A stretch of DNA of 20,942 nucleotides from Rhodoferax sp. GTDB lineage: Bacteria > Pseudomonadota > Gammaproteobacteria > Burkholderiales > Burkholderiaceae_C. Shown piece by piece: positions 7,585 to 15,720 of the stretch. The notes below the pieces were generated by a model. That model saw only the letters and a list, made by a program, of their open reading frames with translations. It was not told the origin of the DNA and made no database searches. The stretch is from assembly GCA_030683195.1 (NCBI GenBank), contig JAUXQA010000462.1, positions 1 through 20,942 on the forward strand, written 5' to 3'. Position numbers and translations under genes: made by a program. Each line of letters starts with the position of its first letter. The first letter of the stretch is position 1.

Positions 7585-8943
7585 ATGAAGAAACCCTATT
7601 CGCAGGCTGCAGAGCACATTGCCCAACTTAAAGCCATTGAGTTGCTAATCAACAAGATGCAGTTGCAGCAGGCTGCCCAGCAGCTGACCCGTCTGACGGC
7701 AACTGCGGGGCACGACCCGCGTCTTTTCCTGTTGGGGTCGCGCTTGGCTGAAGCCGCAGGCAACCCCGATGGCACGCTGGCCGCTGCGCGCAAAGCCCAC
7801 CAGCTTGCACCCGAGTGGCCCACCGCCGCTGTTTACTTGGCGGGTGTACTTGCCAGTCGGGACGAAGCCGAAGAGGCCATGGCGTTGGCAGGGAAGTCCC
7901 TTCAAGGCAGCAACGATGCCGCGCTTCTAATCCAGGCTGCTGCCGTGGCCCAGCGGGTGAGCCAGTTTGGTCAGTCGCTGCAATGGTTGCAACTGGCAGA
8001 AAAAATCACGCCCACCGACGTCGCACTCAAGCACCAGATTGCCCGTACCTTGGCCGATAGCGGCGACCACGCTGGGGCGATTGCGATTTTTACTGAACTG
8101 CTGCAAAAAAAACCCAATAGCCCGGTTGTGCTGATGGATCGGCTGCGGGTCTATCTCACCGCCGAGAAAAACGAGCAAGCCATTCTTGACGCTGAAGCTC
8201 TGCTTGCTATGGAGCCCGACAACGCGGTCTACCATTTCTATTTGGACCGGGCACGAGGCTTAACTCCCCCAACGCAACCCGCAGCACTTGTCGCGGACTT
8301 GTTTGACGGCTTTGCGCAACGTTATGACCGCTATTGGGCCGTTCAGTTGCATTACAAATTGCCCCGTGACGTTGCCCAAATGATTAAGGAATGGCACCCG
8401 GACCGCCAGGGTGACGTGCTGGACCTGGGTTGCGGCACCGGCTTGATGGGCGCTTGTCTGGGGCCCATTGAAGGTGTGCTTGTGGGGGTGGACCTCTCTG
8501 GTCAGATGATCGCGCAGGCCGGGCGTCACCATGTGTATGACGGCTTTCATCAAGTTAACCTGCTTGATGCCTTGGAGGCCACGCCCGAAAATCTGTATCA
8601 CGTGATTACCGCGCTGGACGTGCTCAATTACGTTGGTAATCTGGACTCCGTGATCCCTAACGCCCACCGCATCTTGCTTCCTGGCGGTCGGTTTGTTTTT
8701 TCGTGCGAGACGAGTGCGACCGAAGAGGCGGACTACACTTTGTCAGGCACCTACCGCTACACCCACCAACGGGGGTATGTGCAGCGCCTGTTGGAAGAGG
8801 CTGGATTCAAAAATGTTGTGATCGAAGACCGGGTGTTGCGGTACGAGGCAGAACTGCCGGTACAGGGTTTTTTGGTCACAGCGCAGAAGCAGTTGGCCGC
8901 AGAAAAGAAGTCTGCTCGCAAGCGTGTTCCAAAAAGTGGATGA
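7585..8943 (+). CDS. TPR-repeat SAM-dependent methyltransferase
   Basis: A 452-residue cytoplasmic protein with no signal peptide. Residues about 10-225 are alpha-helical TPR-like repeats (for example 'AAVYLAGVLA', 'ALKHQIARTLADSGDHAGAI'). Residues about 240-440 are a class I methyltransferase with motif I 'VLDLGCGTG' (278-286), an acidic residue ending the next strand ('GVDLS', 301-305), 'ITALDVLNYV' (341-350) and 'LLPGGRFVFS' (364-373). This matches the known group of predicted methyltransferases with N-terminal TPRs (COG4976-like). It is the last gene of the plus-strand run, 112 bp after paralog 3. A neighbouring Wzt with a glycan-binding domain makes sugar methylation, possibly of the chain end, an attractive but unproven role. 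A C-terminal Lys/Arg-rich tail (440-450) ends the protein. The start is the first ATG, and only GGA stands before it. Confidence 0.85.
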   Translation: MKKPYSQAAEHIAQLKAIELLINKMQLQQAAQQLTRLTATAGHDPRLFLLGSRLAEAAGNPDGTLAAARKAHQLAPEWPTAAVYLAGVLASRDEAEEAMALAGKSLQGSNDAALLIQAAAVAQRVSQFGQSLQWLQLAEKITPTDVALKHQIARTLADSGDHAGAIAIFTELLQKKPNSPVVLMDRLRVYLTAEKNEQAILDAEALLAMEPDNAVYHFYLDRARGLTPPTQPAALVADLFDGFAQRYDRYWAVQLHYKLPRDVAQMIKEWHPDRQGDVLDLGCGTGLMGACLGPIEGVLVGVDLSGQMIAQAGRHHVYDGFHQVNLLDALEATPENLYHVITALDVLNYVGNLDSVIPNAHRILLPGGRFVFSCETSATEEADYTLSGTYRYTHQRGYVQRLLEEAGFKNVVIEDRVLRYEAELPVQGFLVTAQKQLAAEKKSARKRVPKSG

Positions 8944-8960
8944 ATAAATTTAATAGCACT

Positions 8961-9038
8961 ATAGCCAATTAATCCGCCGGCTAGAGCGTCAAATTCCTAA
9001 AAATATTGATCCTTGACCGATGATTGGCTATTTTTTTT
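8961..9038 (+). terminator. Possible long-loop terminator at the convergent junction
   Basis: ATAGCCAAT (8961-8969) is perfectly complementary to ATTGGCTAT (9023-9031), and the second arm runs straight into eight T residues (9031-9038). The 53-nt loop is long for a rho-independent terminator but contains its own small GC-rich palindrome (GCCGGC, 8976-8981). It lies after the plus-strand run and before the convergent acyltransferase. The rest of the 8944-9076 gap shows nothing else. Confidence 0.4.
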
Positions 9039-9076
9039 GCATAGTTGTATGTTGTGGCCATGGAAATGGCGGGCTT

Positions 9077-9961
9077 TCACTGCTGGCGAAAAAACCGGTC
9101 TGCGATGCTCCAGAAATGCCATGCGGGGGCATCTTCCGCAATGATGTTTTCCAGCTCGTCAAACACAAGGCTTGCCAAGCCTTCGACTGCGGTGTGAACG
9201 CCTAATGGCTTGATACGCAAAAAGCGCCTTCCAGAGGCTGTATCCAGTCCGGTGATGTAGACCACAACCGGCACCTGCTGGTCTACCGCCAGGCGCAGCA
9301 GACCACGTGGCACGCTCGCCCGCATGCCCAGCAAGTCAATTTGCATGCTCGCCTGACCTTGGTCGGCTGGCACGTCCATCACACCCAGGAGCGAATGGTT
9401 GTTCCGCAGCGCCCGGATCACCTGTTTCAAGTGTTGGACCACATCAATATTGGGTGATCCCAGAGTGCGCGCCACATGCGCATTGCGGGAGCGTGCGTAC
9501 CAGGACATCACCGTTCGCCCTTGATACGCCAGGGACTCCAGGGTGGCGACCAGTGCATGCGGCTGCAAGCCGTGAGCGGCGGCGTGGCGCAGTCCCCAAT
9601 ACCCTGCGCCCCAGTGGAAGGTCAATAACAAGATGCCACTTTCGTGGGCCGGCCAGCTGCCTTGCACCTGCAGGTGCTTGTTCATCCAGGCGTCGCTGCG
9701 CCGCAGCCCGAGGTAGTGGTCGGCGTGGTCCACCAGCGTCACCAGTCGCCGTACCCATAACCAATGGGTCTCGTCTGCGCCAGCCCAGCCTCTGCTGCGG
9801 GCTTGGACCAACGCCGCTTCACACGGCTCACGGTATAACCAGCGCAAGCGGGCGAGCCGTCGAAAGATACTGAAACACCACTGCCAGGGCAGCACTGCCG
9901 CCAAGCCCGGCAGCAAGACCAGCTCCAGTAAATCAAGTAGCTCGATTCGAAGGCGTTTCAT
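9077..9961 (-). CDS. LpxL/HtrB-superfamily lysophospholipid/lipid A acyltransferase-like protein
   Basis: A 294-residue inner-membrane-associated protein. It has a hydrophobic N-terminal segment (about 9-24), 'LLLTFHWGAGYWG' (111-123) where the family has its HX4D/E motif, 'GVMDVPADQGQ' (193-203) matching the conserved Asp/Gln region, and a C-terminal 'PAWHFWSIADRFFR' (279-292) typical of the family. The acidic residue five positions after His116 is replaced by Tyr121, so catalysis by the usual dyad is doubtful or uses another residue. It is the last gene of the wzm-wzt unit, 31 bp after wzt, which suggests a role in acylating a lipid carrier or glycolipid exported with the polysaccharide. 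A GTG lies directly before the chosen ATG (GTG-ATG at 9964-9959), so the start is uncertain by one codon. Confidence 0.75.
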   Translation of the reverse strand: MKRLRIELLDLLELVLLPGLAAVLPWQWCFSIFRRLARLRWLYREPCEAALVQARSRGWAGADETHWLWVRRLVTLVDHADHYLGLRRSDAWMNKHLQVQGSWPAHESGILLLTFHWGAGYWGLRHAAAHGLQPHALVATLESLAYQGRTVMSWYARSRNAHVARTLGSPNIDVVQHLKQVIRALRNNHSLLGVMDVPADQGQASMQIDLLGMRASVPRGLLRLAVDQQVPVVVYITGLDTASGRRFLRIKPLGVHTAVEGLASLVFDELENIIAEDAPAWHFWSIADRFFRQQ

Positions 9962-9992
9962 CACTTTTAAAAGGCCATCAAGGTGCGTGACA

Positions 9993-11252
9993 TCAAGACC
10001 ACCGGTGTGGCAGTCTGACCAACCCCGGTGTCAAGCTGGGGCTTACCCACTGAAACTGGATGAAGTCTTTCCACTCCTCATACACCACCAATCCCTGGGC
10101 ATCAAATAGATAGAAACTCAAGGAATATTGCCCGGAATGAAGGGGGAAGTCCGGGAAGGTGAGTGATATTTGCCAAATTGTCCAGCCGTCTTTAGTCTCT
10201 AGTGCCGTGAGCAAAATGCCTTCGGCATGGGTCGCCACAGAGGTGACTCCGACGCCTTGAAACTGCTCCAGCATGACGCCAATACTGGGTGTCTCGTCGC
10301 TTGTTGATATGGCCTTGACCTGAATGATCAGATCCGTCCCGGTCAATGCCAGTACCGCTTCTCCTCCAGAGTTAGGATGCATGCCGCTCACAACTTGTGC
10401 ATCCAGCAGACCAGCCCGCCGACCACCAGCCAATCCGGTTGGGGCGTCTGAGTTCATTTGCATATGGTGTGAATCTGCGGGCGTTGTGACCCCGATTGCT
10501 TGTGCATCGGTGACCTCGGTCACCCCTTGCAGTCGCACATGTGTTTCGTAGTTCGCCAGCACGGATTCGGCATCGCCAATGCCCCGCACCTGGCCATGGT
10601 CAAGCCACAGAACCTGGTCGCACAGCTGGCGCACATGGTACAGGCTGTGTGAGCAGAACAGGATGGTGCAACCTTGTTGTCTGAATGTCTCAATGCGCTG
10701 AACACATTTTTTCTGAAAATGTTGGTCACCTACGGCCAGTGCTTCGTCGATGATCAATAGTTCGGGTTGCACTGCGGTCACAAGTGCAAATGCCAGGCGC
10801 ACGACCATGCCCGATGAGTAGGTCTTGACTGGGCGATCAATCGCATCCCCCAACTCCGAAAACGCAATGATCTCATCGGCAAGGCGCAACATGTCAGCCT
10901 GCTCCAGCCCGATCAGGCTGCCGCCAAACATCAAGTTGTCCCGGCCTGTAAAGTCGGGATGAAAGCCCGCACCCAATTCAAGAATTGCAGTGACCCGCCC
11001 CACCCGTTTCAGTTGACCATGAGAAGGTTGCAGAGTGCCGGCCAGCAGTTTGAGTAACGTGCTCTTGCCGGCGCCATTGTCCCCGATGACGCCCAAGCAC
11101 TGGCCCCGTTGCAATGCAAAGCTGACTTCTTTCAAGGCCCAGTGCGGTGTCGATCGGTCTGCCCACCCTAGCAAGGCCATCAGTCGATCGCCTGGAGATG
11201 CGAAAAGCCGATAGCGCTTGCCGAGGCCCTGTACTTGCAGCACTTGCGTCAT
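9993..11252 (-). CDS. wzt: Wzt: polysaccharide ABC exporter ATPase with C-terminal glycan-binding domain
   Basis: Energises export of undecaprenyl-linked polysaccharide across the inner membrane with Wzm. The N-terminal ATPase domain has Walker A 'GDNGAGKST' (57-65), signature 'YSSGM' (145-149), Walker B 'LLIIDE' (165-170) and the switch His in 'CSHSL' (200-204). 'AGFHPDFTGRDN' (95-106) is typical of the Wzt/TagH subfamily. Residues about 265-419 form an extra beta-rich domain ending 'LPHRWS', the pattern of the Wzt C-terminal carbohydrate-binding domain. In the E. coli O8/O9a type that domain recognises a methylated or phosphorylated chain end. The total of 419 aa fits such Wzt proteins. The start overlaps the wzm stop by an ATGA, so the pair is translationally coupled. 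Confidence 0.93.
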   Translation of the reverse strand: MTQVLQVQGLGKRYRLFASPGDRLMALLGWADRSTPHWALKEVSFALQRGQCLGVIGDNGAGKSTLLKLLAGTLQPSHGQLKRVGRVTAILELGAGFHPDFTGRDNLMFGGSLIGLEQADMLRLADEIIAFSELGDAIDRPVKTYSSGMVVRLAFALVTAVQPELLIIDEALAVGDQHFQKKCVQRIETFRQQGCTILFCSHSLYHVRQLCDQVLWLDHGQVRGIGDAESVLANYETHVRLQGVTEVTDAQAIGVTTPADSHHMQMNSDAPTGLAGGRRAGLLDAQVVSGMHPNSGGEAVLALTGTDLIIQVKAISTSDETPSIGVMLEQFQGVGVTSVATHAEGILLTALETKDGWTIWQISLTFPDFPLHSGQYSLSFYLFDAQGLVVYEEWKDFIQFQWVSPSLTPGLVRLPHRWS

Positions 11253-12049
11253 AGCCAGTCCACCAGTTCATCGCGGCTACGCTGGATCAATACATTGAGC
11301 AGTAGCGCAAGCAAGGTCAACCACCCAGTCGCTACGACCCATACAGCCGCACCAGGCCACACACCCTGCAGTAAAACAGACTGGTAGCCCGTGACGAGCG
11401 CGGTCATGGGGTTGGCGTACAGCACCCAGCGCCAAGTTTCTGGAAATAAGCTGATGGGGAACAGAATAGGGGAGAGAAAAATTCCAACGGACAGCGCAAA
11501 CGCCAGCACCTGCAAAGTGTCGCGCACGGCAGCTGCCAGTATGGCAAGAATATGTGCCAGTAGCAAAGCCAATGCGCCTTGTAAAACCAGCAGCAGTGGG
11601 ACCGCTAGCAGTGCCCATCCGAATCCGCTTACGGGAATATAGCTCAGCGTAAGCGCTGCCATCAATGGCACAAAAACGACCCATCCAGCCAGAACACTTC
11701 GTGCAACAAACAACACTGGGGGAAGTGCATTCTTTTGAAGCAGTCCACCCGCGTCGACCAAACTGCTTGCCCCGCGGGAGAGGGACTCGCAAAAAGCCAA
11801 CCACGGCAAGGCCCCAACGACGAGATAAGTGCCCACCCTCGCTGTGGGTGCGTTGTCGCCCATGCGCATGGCAAACACCACGTCAAACACCAAAAAGTAG
11901 GCTGCGACCATTAGCAGTGGCTGCAGGTAGGCCCACAACACACCTGCGGCTGAGCCTGCATAACGGCTTGCCAACTCGCGCCGAGTCATGACCCACAAAA
12001 GAGTTCTGGCGCGCCAGAGTGCTCGCCAATCTTGCCAGCAATATTGCAT
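11249..12049 (-). CDS. wzm: Wzm: ABC-2 type polysaccharide export permease
   Basis: A 266-residue integral membrane protein, the channel-forming partner of Wzt. It starts with a short amphipathic cytoplasmic helix ('DWRALWRARTLLW'), then the ABC-2 signature area 'RRELASRYAGSAAGVLWAYLQPLL' split over residues 23-46. About six hydrophobic segments follow, with the family-typical 'FLSPILFP' and 'YANPMTALVTGYQ'. It lies 57 bp after the stop of the isomerase gene, with no clear Shine-Dalgarno sequence before its ATG and only weak promoter-like bases. It may therefore be co-transcribed with the isomerase. Confidence 0.92.
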   Translation of the reverse strand: MQYCWQDWRALWRARTLLWVMTRRELASRYAGSAAGVLWAYLQPLLMVAAYFLVFDVVFAMRMGDNAPTARVGTYLVVGALPWLAFCESLSRGASSLVDAGGLLQKNALPPVLFVARSVLAGWVVFVPLMAALTLSYIPVSGFGWALLAVPLLLVLQGALALLLAHILAILAAAVRDTLQVLAFALSVGIFLSPILFPISLFPETWRWVLYANPMTALVTGYQSVLLQGVWPGAAVWVVATGWLTLLALLLNVLIQRSRDELVDWL

Positions 12050-12106
12050 GAAGTTAGATAATGAGGCCGTTGAGGCGCGAAGGAGTGGATAGCGTGTGGG
12101 TCCGTT

Positions 12107-13102
12107 TCAACGGGATGCTGGCTTTGCAATCGCCTCAATCGCCTCGCGCTCAAATACAAAGTCCTTGTTCAGATTTTGAACTTTTTGCATGCGTGCCTCA
12201 TTGAGAATGGCGTTGCGTGCTTCAGACAACAGCTGAGGCCTGACTTCCTCAAAAGTCTGGCGACCTTTTTCCTTGCGCTCTTCTAGCCGGATGATGTGGT
12301 AGCCGAATTGGGTTTCAATGGGCTCACTCAAATCGCCAGGTTTGATCAGGGCATTCACGGCATCATCAAAGGGGCGGACCATTTGCCCTGCAGGAAAGAA
12401 GCCTAGATCACCACCGCGAGCCGCGCTACCTGGGTCTGTTGAGTGAGTTTTAGCGATGTCCCCGAACGCTGCGCCAGCGCGCAATTGTCTTAACAGTTCC
12501 TTTGCCTTCTCCAGAGACTCTGGCCCATTGTTGGCTATCAAAATGTGGCTAGCTCTGGTTTGCGCCGGTCTGTCGAACTTGGAAGAGTTGGCTTGGTACA
12601 TAGTGCGAGCATATGCGTCCAGAGCGGACTCGCTGGGTTCATTCTGTGCGTCAAGACGTGCCAGGCGCGCGTCCGACAGGGCTCTGTCTTGTGCGATGGT
12701 CGCTGTGGCCGCGACGATCGGGTCTTTTGCCAAGCCATCGCGGGTGGCTTCTGCTGCCAGTACCCGTCTGACCAGCAGGTTGCGTGTGATCTGCTGGAGT
12801 GAGTCTGGGCGCTCCATTGCTGCCAGTCTGCTGGCTTCCGGCGCGCGTTGTAGTTCTGACAGGACATCTGCCATCGTGATGGTCACACCGGCGGCCCCAC
12901 GTGCCAGGATGGTTGTCGGATTTTTCTTGACATTGCTGGTTGAGTCTGCGCTGACTGCTGTTGTAGCCGCTCTTTCATTCGGTACTTGGGTGGGTGTTTG
13001 TGCAAATGCACCAGGCAGCGTGAGTGCCAAAACCAATGGTAAGCAGAGGTGTTGTGCAGATTGACGCACCGCAAAGGAATCAGGAAGTTCAAAAAAATGC
13101 AT
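12107..13102 (-). CDS. Exported PpiC-type (parvulin) peptidyl-prolyl isomerase
   Basis: Periplasmic folding factor that isomerises Xaa-Pro bonds. Residues 1-34 are a signal peptide with a long n-region and cleavage at AFA-Q. The region about 70-165 is a helical SurA/PrsA-like chaperone segment ('DVLSELQRAPEASRLAAM', 'ITRNLLVRRVLAAEA'). The parvulin domain covers about 180-276 with the hallmarks 'RASHILI' (183-189), 'DIAKTHSTDPGSAARGGDLG' (215-234) and 'FGYHIIRL' (266-273). Size and layout resemble the EpsD-like isomerases found in exopolysaccharide loci, so it may help fold the export machinery or the surface proteins here. The ATG lacks a good Shine-Dalgarno sequence, and an internal GTG at codon 12 is an alternative start. 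Confidence 0.88.
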   Translation of the reverse strand: MHFFELPDSFAVRQSAQHLCLPLVLALTLPGAFAQTPTQVPNERAATTAVSADSTSNVKKNPTTILARGAAGVTITMADVLSELQRAPEASRLAAMERPDSLQQITRNLLVRRVLAAEATRDGLAKDPIVAATATIAQDRALSDARLARLDAQNEPSESALDAYARTMYQANSSKFDRPAQTRASHILIANNGPESLEKAKELLRQLRAGAAFGDIAKTHSTDPGSAARGGDLGFFPAGQMVRPFDDAVNALIKPGDLSEPIETQFGYHIIRLEERKEKGRQTFEEVRPQLLSEARNAILNEARMQKVQNLNKDFVFEREAIEAIAKPASR

Positions 13103-13116
13103 GGCTGTTTACGCTG

Positions 13117-13145
13117 AGGAAAGTGAAATACGAACGGATTGTCAA
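13117..13145 (-). promoter_or_regulatory. Candidate sigma-70 promoter before the isomerase gene
   Basis: On the minus strand a perfect TTGACA (13145-13140) is followed after 17 nt by TTTCCT (13122-13117), a weak -10 match. It would start transcription only about 7 nt before the annotated ATG, which leaves no room for a ribosome binding site. Either this is not the promoter or the gene starts further in. Confidence 0.22.
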
Positions 13146-13202
13146 AGTTGCGCTACCGTGAGTATGACCAGCGTCAAGAGGTAGCAGCTATCGTTCTTAC
13201 AT

Positions 13203-13234
13203 AAAAAAAGGCGGGGTTAACCCCGCCTTTTTTT
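13203..13234 (-). terminator. Strong rho-independent terminator, works in both directions
   Basis: Seven A, GGCGGGG, loop TTAA, CCCCGCC, seven T: a perfect 14-bp stem whose symmetric A/T flanks give a U-tract on either strand. It lies 42 bp after the stop of the surface-protein gene and closes that transcript, insulating the isomerase-wzm-wzt unit downstream. Confidence 0.95.
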
Positions 13235-13276
13235 CAAATAGACAAACCGATTAGGTTTGCCCAACCGTCAGCCAAA

Positions 13277-14926
13277 TTAACGGCCGAAACGGTGCATGTG
13301 AGTTGCGCCGAAGCTGTTTGCGCCGGCAGATGCCTTGTTGAAGGCAGCGCCCAACACTGGCAGACCGCCATTGCCGGTAGCGCTTGGAGTAGCAAGACGC
13401 ATCCATCCGTCCACGAAACCAACATCGATGTCTTTGACCGACACTTGCGCTTTGAGGGCGCCTGTGCCTGCTGCAGTCACTGCACCGCGGTTGATACTCA
13501 ACACGCTAGCTTCGCCGCAGAAGGTCAATGGATCAGCAGGAGTCGAAGGGGATACCACGACGTCTGTAACAGACAACTTGGTGGACTCTTCACGATCCCA
13601 TGCGCTGAAGGTGATGCCGCGAACGCAGATCTGGCGAGCAGTCACCAGTGTGTTCTGCTGCAAGAAGTAACCTGTAGCGAAGGTATTGGCGAACAAGTCG
13701 GAGAAACGACGGCCGTCATCAGTTGCGCTGATAGCTGCGTAGTCCAACGAGACGTTGTAACGACGTGTAGGCATAGAGAACACCCAGTCAGTCGATGCTT
13801 GGATCGTCTGATCTGTCAAGAACTCATTCGTAGCCGATGTTGCAGCGATTGCAGCGGTCAGATCAACTGCTTGTGACAGTGGGCTGGTAGCAATTGCTGT
13901 GTAAGGCGTCGACATGTCAGGCAAGTCGTAGTAAGCAGCTGCAACAGCTGGTGTTGCGTCTGTTGCGTACGCTGTACCAGTGTAGCGGGACACATTGGCC
14001 GTACGCAACAGAGGATCTGCTGTGAACGAGTCAATGGTAGCGCCGACTGGTGTACCAGTTTGTGGCCAGTACACAACGTTACCGCGAGCAGCTGTCGCTG
14101 TTCCGACTGTGCGAGCTTCAACGGCTACAGCAGAATTGCTCCATGCAGCAGCGCCAACGACATTGATGATGGTCCAGTTAGCCATCAAACCAGTTGTTGG
14201 AGCTGTCAAGCCTGCAAACGAGCTTGTTCCAGCAGCATTCACGTTACCGAATGCCAAGTTGTTGTCGTCGAGGTAAGTCCAAGCCGTGCCAGAGCAGGGT
14301 GCCACTTTGGAAACGTGTTTGATCGCTGTGTACAAACCGTTGTCAGTGTTGGTAGCGCTTGTCACGCGGCCAGCTGCTGTACCTGCATCGTATGCTGCGG
14401 ATGTAGAGAAGCTTGCCTTAGGAATGTCACCCATGTTGAAAATCTCAACATAGCCTTCACGAGTGCCGTTGGCTTTGCCGCCAGCGTCAAGAGTCGTATC
14501 CAAGCGGCTTGTAACAAACGGCGTAGCGGTCAAAACAGCTTTGGCTGGTTTGGTGCAGCTGTTGTCGTTGGTGCTGATTTGCGCCAAACCAGCAGAGTTT
14601 TTGCTGATGTTGAAGGCGTACACGTCACCTGGGGACAAGAACACTTGGAAGTCAAACACGTCATCCGAGTTGGCTGCGCCACGGAAACGAACCTTCACGG
14701 CCTTGCCGTTAGCGGTGTCGGTGTTGACCAAGTTGATCAGCGTTGCGTTTTCAGCTTGCGCAGTGTAGTAAGGAACCAGCAACATGTGGCCAACGCCGTC
14801 GCCGTTCAAGCGCAGGTCAGAACCTACTGAGGCACCGCCCAGTGAAGTCATTGCCTGTGCACCGCCTGCAAACCCGAGACCGACCACTGCGGCCGTGATG
14901 CTCAAAGCTAGAACATTTTTTTTCAT
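13277..14926 (-). CDS. Secreted/cell-surface protein, probably abundant
   Basis: A 549-residue exported protein. The ATG at 14926 is chosen over the in-frame upstream ATG because GGAG sits 7 nt before it and it gives a classic signal peptide (KK, hydrophobic 4-20, cleavage at AQA-M, 25/26). The mature part is rich in Ala, Thr, Ser and Asn with few charges. It begins with 'GDGVGHMLLVPYYTAQ' (43-58) and 'VRFRGAANSDDVFDFQVFLS' (79-98), which I recognise as typical of a betaproteobacterial 'cell surface protein' group of unproven function. It has four cysteines, an even number that would allow two disulfides, and no transmembrane or anchoring segment at the C-terminus. The strong RBS, the strong terminator and the apparently biased codon use suggest high expression. 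It sits beside a type II secretion operon and could be its substrate. An S-layer-like or outer-membrane-associated role is possible. Confidence 0.8.
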   Translation of the reverse strand: MKKNVLALSITAAVVGLGFAGGAQAMTSLGGASVGSDLRLNGDGVGHMLLVPYYTAQAENATLINLVNTDTANGKAVKVRFRGAANSDDVFDFQVFLSPGDVYAFNISKNSAGLAQISTNDNSCTKPAKAVLTATPFVTSRLDTTLDAGGKANGTREGYVEIFNMGDIPKASFSTSAAYDAGTAAGRVTSATNTDNGLYTAIKHVSKVAPCSGTAWTYLDDNNLAFGNVNAAGTSSFAGLTAPTTGLMANWTIINVVGAAAWSNSAVAVEARTVGTATAARGNVVYWPQTGTPVGATIDSFTADPLLRTANVSRYTGTAYATDATPAVAAAYYDLPDMSTPYTAIATSPLSQAVDLTAAIAATSATNEFLTDQTIQASTDWVFSMPTRRYNVSLDYAAISATDDGRRFSDLFANTFATGYFLQQNTLVTARQICVRGITFSAWDREESTKLSVTDVVVSPSTPADPLTFCGEASVLSINRGAVTAAGTGALKAQVSVKDIDVGFVDGWMRLATPSATGNGGLPVLGAAFNKASAGANSFGATHMHRFGR

Positions 14927-15175
14927 GAAAAAACTCCATTTAAAGATTGTTGAGCGCAACCCTTAGTTGGGTTGAAAACGCTGGTGAATGGTAGCACACG
15001 ATCGAAACAGCCTAGCTTGCCTTTTCGCTAGTTTCATTGGGAACGTTGAATAAAAACAACAGTGCCAATACTAAGCTATTTGAGTGTGCGCTGGCGTACG
15101 GTTATTGAAATTTGATAGGCTGACCTCTTGTTGGTAAGGTGTTAAAAAAATGTGTGCCGCGCAAATTCAGGCGAC
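14927..15175 (-). promoter_or_regulatory. Leader/promoter region of the surface-protein gene
   Basis: A 249-bp gene-free stretch between the lipoprotein gene and the surface-protein gene. Seen on the minus strand: an RBS GGAG 7 nt before the ATG, a 6-bp inverted repeat CAACCC/GGGTTG (14957-14974, 6-nt loop) in what would be the 5' UTR, and a TGC-TACCAT extended -10-like sequence near 14988-14996 without a good -35. A second small inverted repeat CTAGC/GCTAG (15012-15031) could be an operator. The rest is AT-richer than the genes and shows no ORF. Confidence 0.4.
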
Positions 15176-15658
15176 TTACTTGGCTTTAAAGGGCTGGAAA
15201 TACCACCACTGCCCATCTTCAAATAGCCATGTCTCATCAATATGCGTGTTGATCTTATCGCCATAACGCCCACCCACCAAAGGCTTGAAGTCGATGCGTA
15301 CAGTGGCTGTGCATTTGTTGGCCTCCGGACAATCGACCTTAATAGCTTCGGCCCCTACCCACGCCACTGCGCTGCCAACAGTCGCGCGATGTTCCTCCGG
15401 ACTGATGACAGCTCGGTAGCCTGGCGCGTTGAAGTTGTATGCGCGGGTGAAGTCGGCGCTTATGAGTGCTTGCCAGCGCTGGTTTGCCCGTTGGCTCACT
15501 TGCTCCTGCGGGGTCCCGCTGCCCAACGTGGCGCAAGCCGATAGTGCCAAAGATGCAAGTGCCGCTCCCCAGAGAATGAATGGCTGCAATGCAGGGCGCT
15601 GTGTTGGGTTGAGTGGCTTGACTCGTGTGTCTTCTTGATTATTTTCCATGTTTTTCAT
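15176..15658 (-). CDS. Small lipoprotein next to the secretin gene
   Basis: A 160-residue predicted lipoprotein. The ATG at 15658 is preferred to 15682 because AGGAA lies 5 nt before it. An unusually long polar n-region (1-26) precedes a hydrophobic stretch and a lipobox LSAC with Cys42. The mature domain of about 118 residues ('RWQALISADFTRAYNFNAP', 'VDCPEANKCTATVRIDF', 'DETWLFEDGQWWYFQPF') has the look of an NTF2-like fold. It includes two cysteines in 'DCPEANKC' that could form a disulfide. It is the gene directly after gspD (62-bp gap), so a role in secretin assembly or targeting is possible, but no recognised pilotin signature is visible. Function is unknown. Confidence 0.72.
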   Translation of the reverse strand: MKNMENNQEDTRVKPLNPTQRPALQPFILWGAALASLALSACATLGSGTPQEQVSQRANQRWQALISADFTRAYNFNAPGYRAVISPEEHRATVGSAVAWVGAEAIKVDCPEANKCTATVRIDFKPLVGGRYGDKINTHIDETWLFEDGQWWYFQPFKAK

Positions 15659-15720
15659 GATCGTTCCTGTTGTGTGCAACATATTGATTGCGACCCCGTA
15701 TATATAAATTGAGTAGCTAG

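Noticed and set aside
14060..14830. Open frame of 256 codons antisense to the surface-protein gene
   Set aside because: Its product is Cys-rich with no domain or signal, and it lies fully over a clear, well-initiated gene. It is a by-product of that gene's base composition.
15052..15070. TTGGCAC on the minus strand with T-rich bases 5 nt downstream, like a sigma-54 promoter
   Set aside because: The -24 GG element is present but the essential GC at -12 is missing (TTTTT instead of TTGCA).
15683..15720. TATATA between gspD and the lipoprotein gene as a promoter
   Set aside because: A -10-like match exists but no -35 sequence stands at the right distance. Read-through from gspD is as likely.
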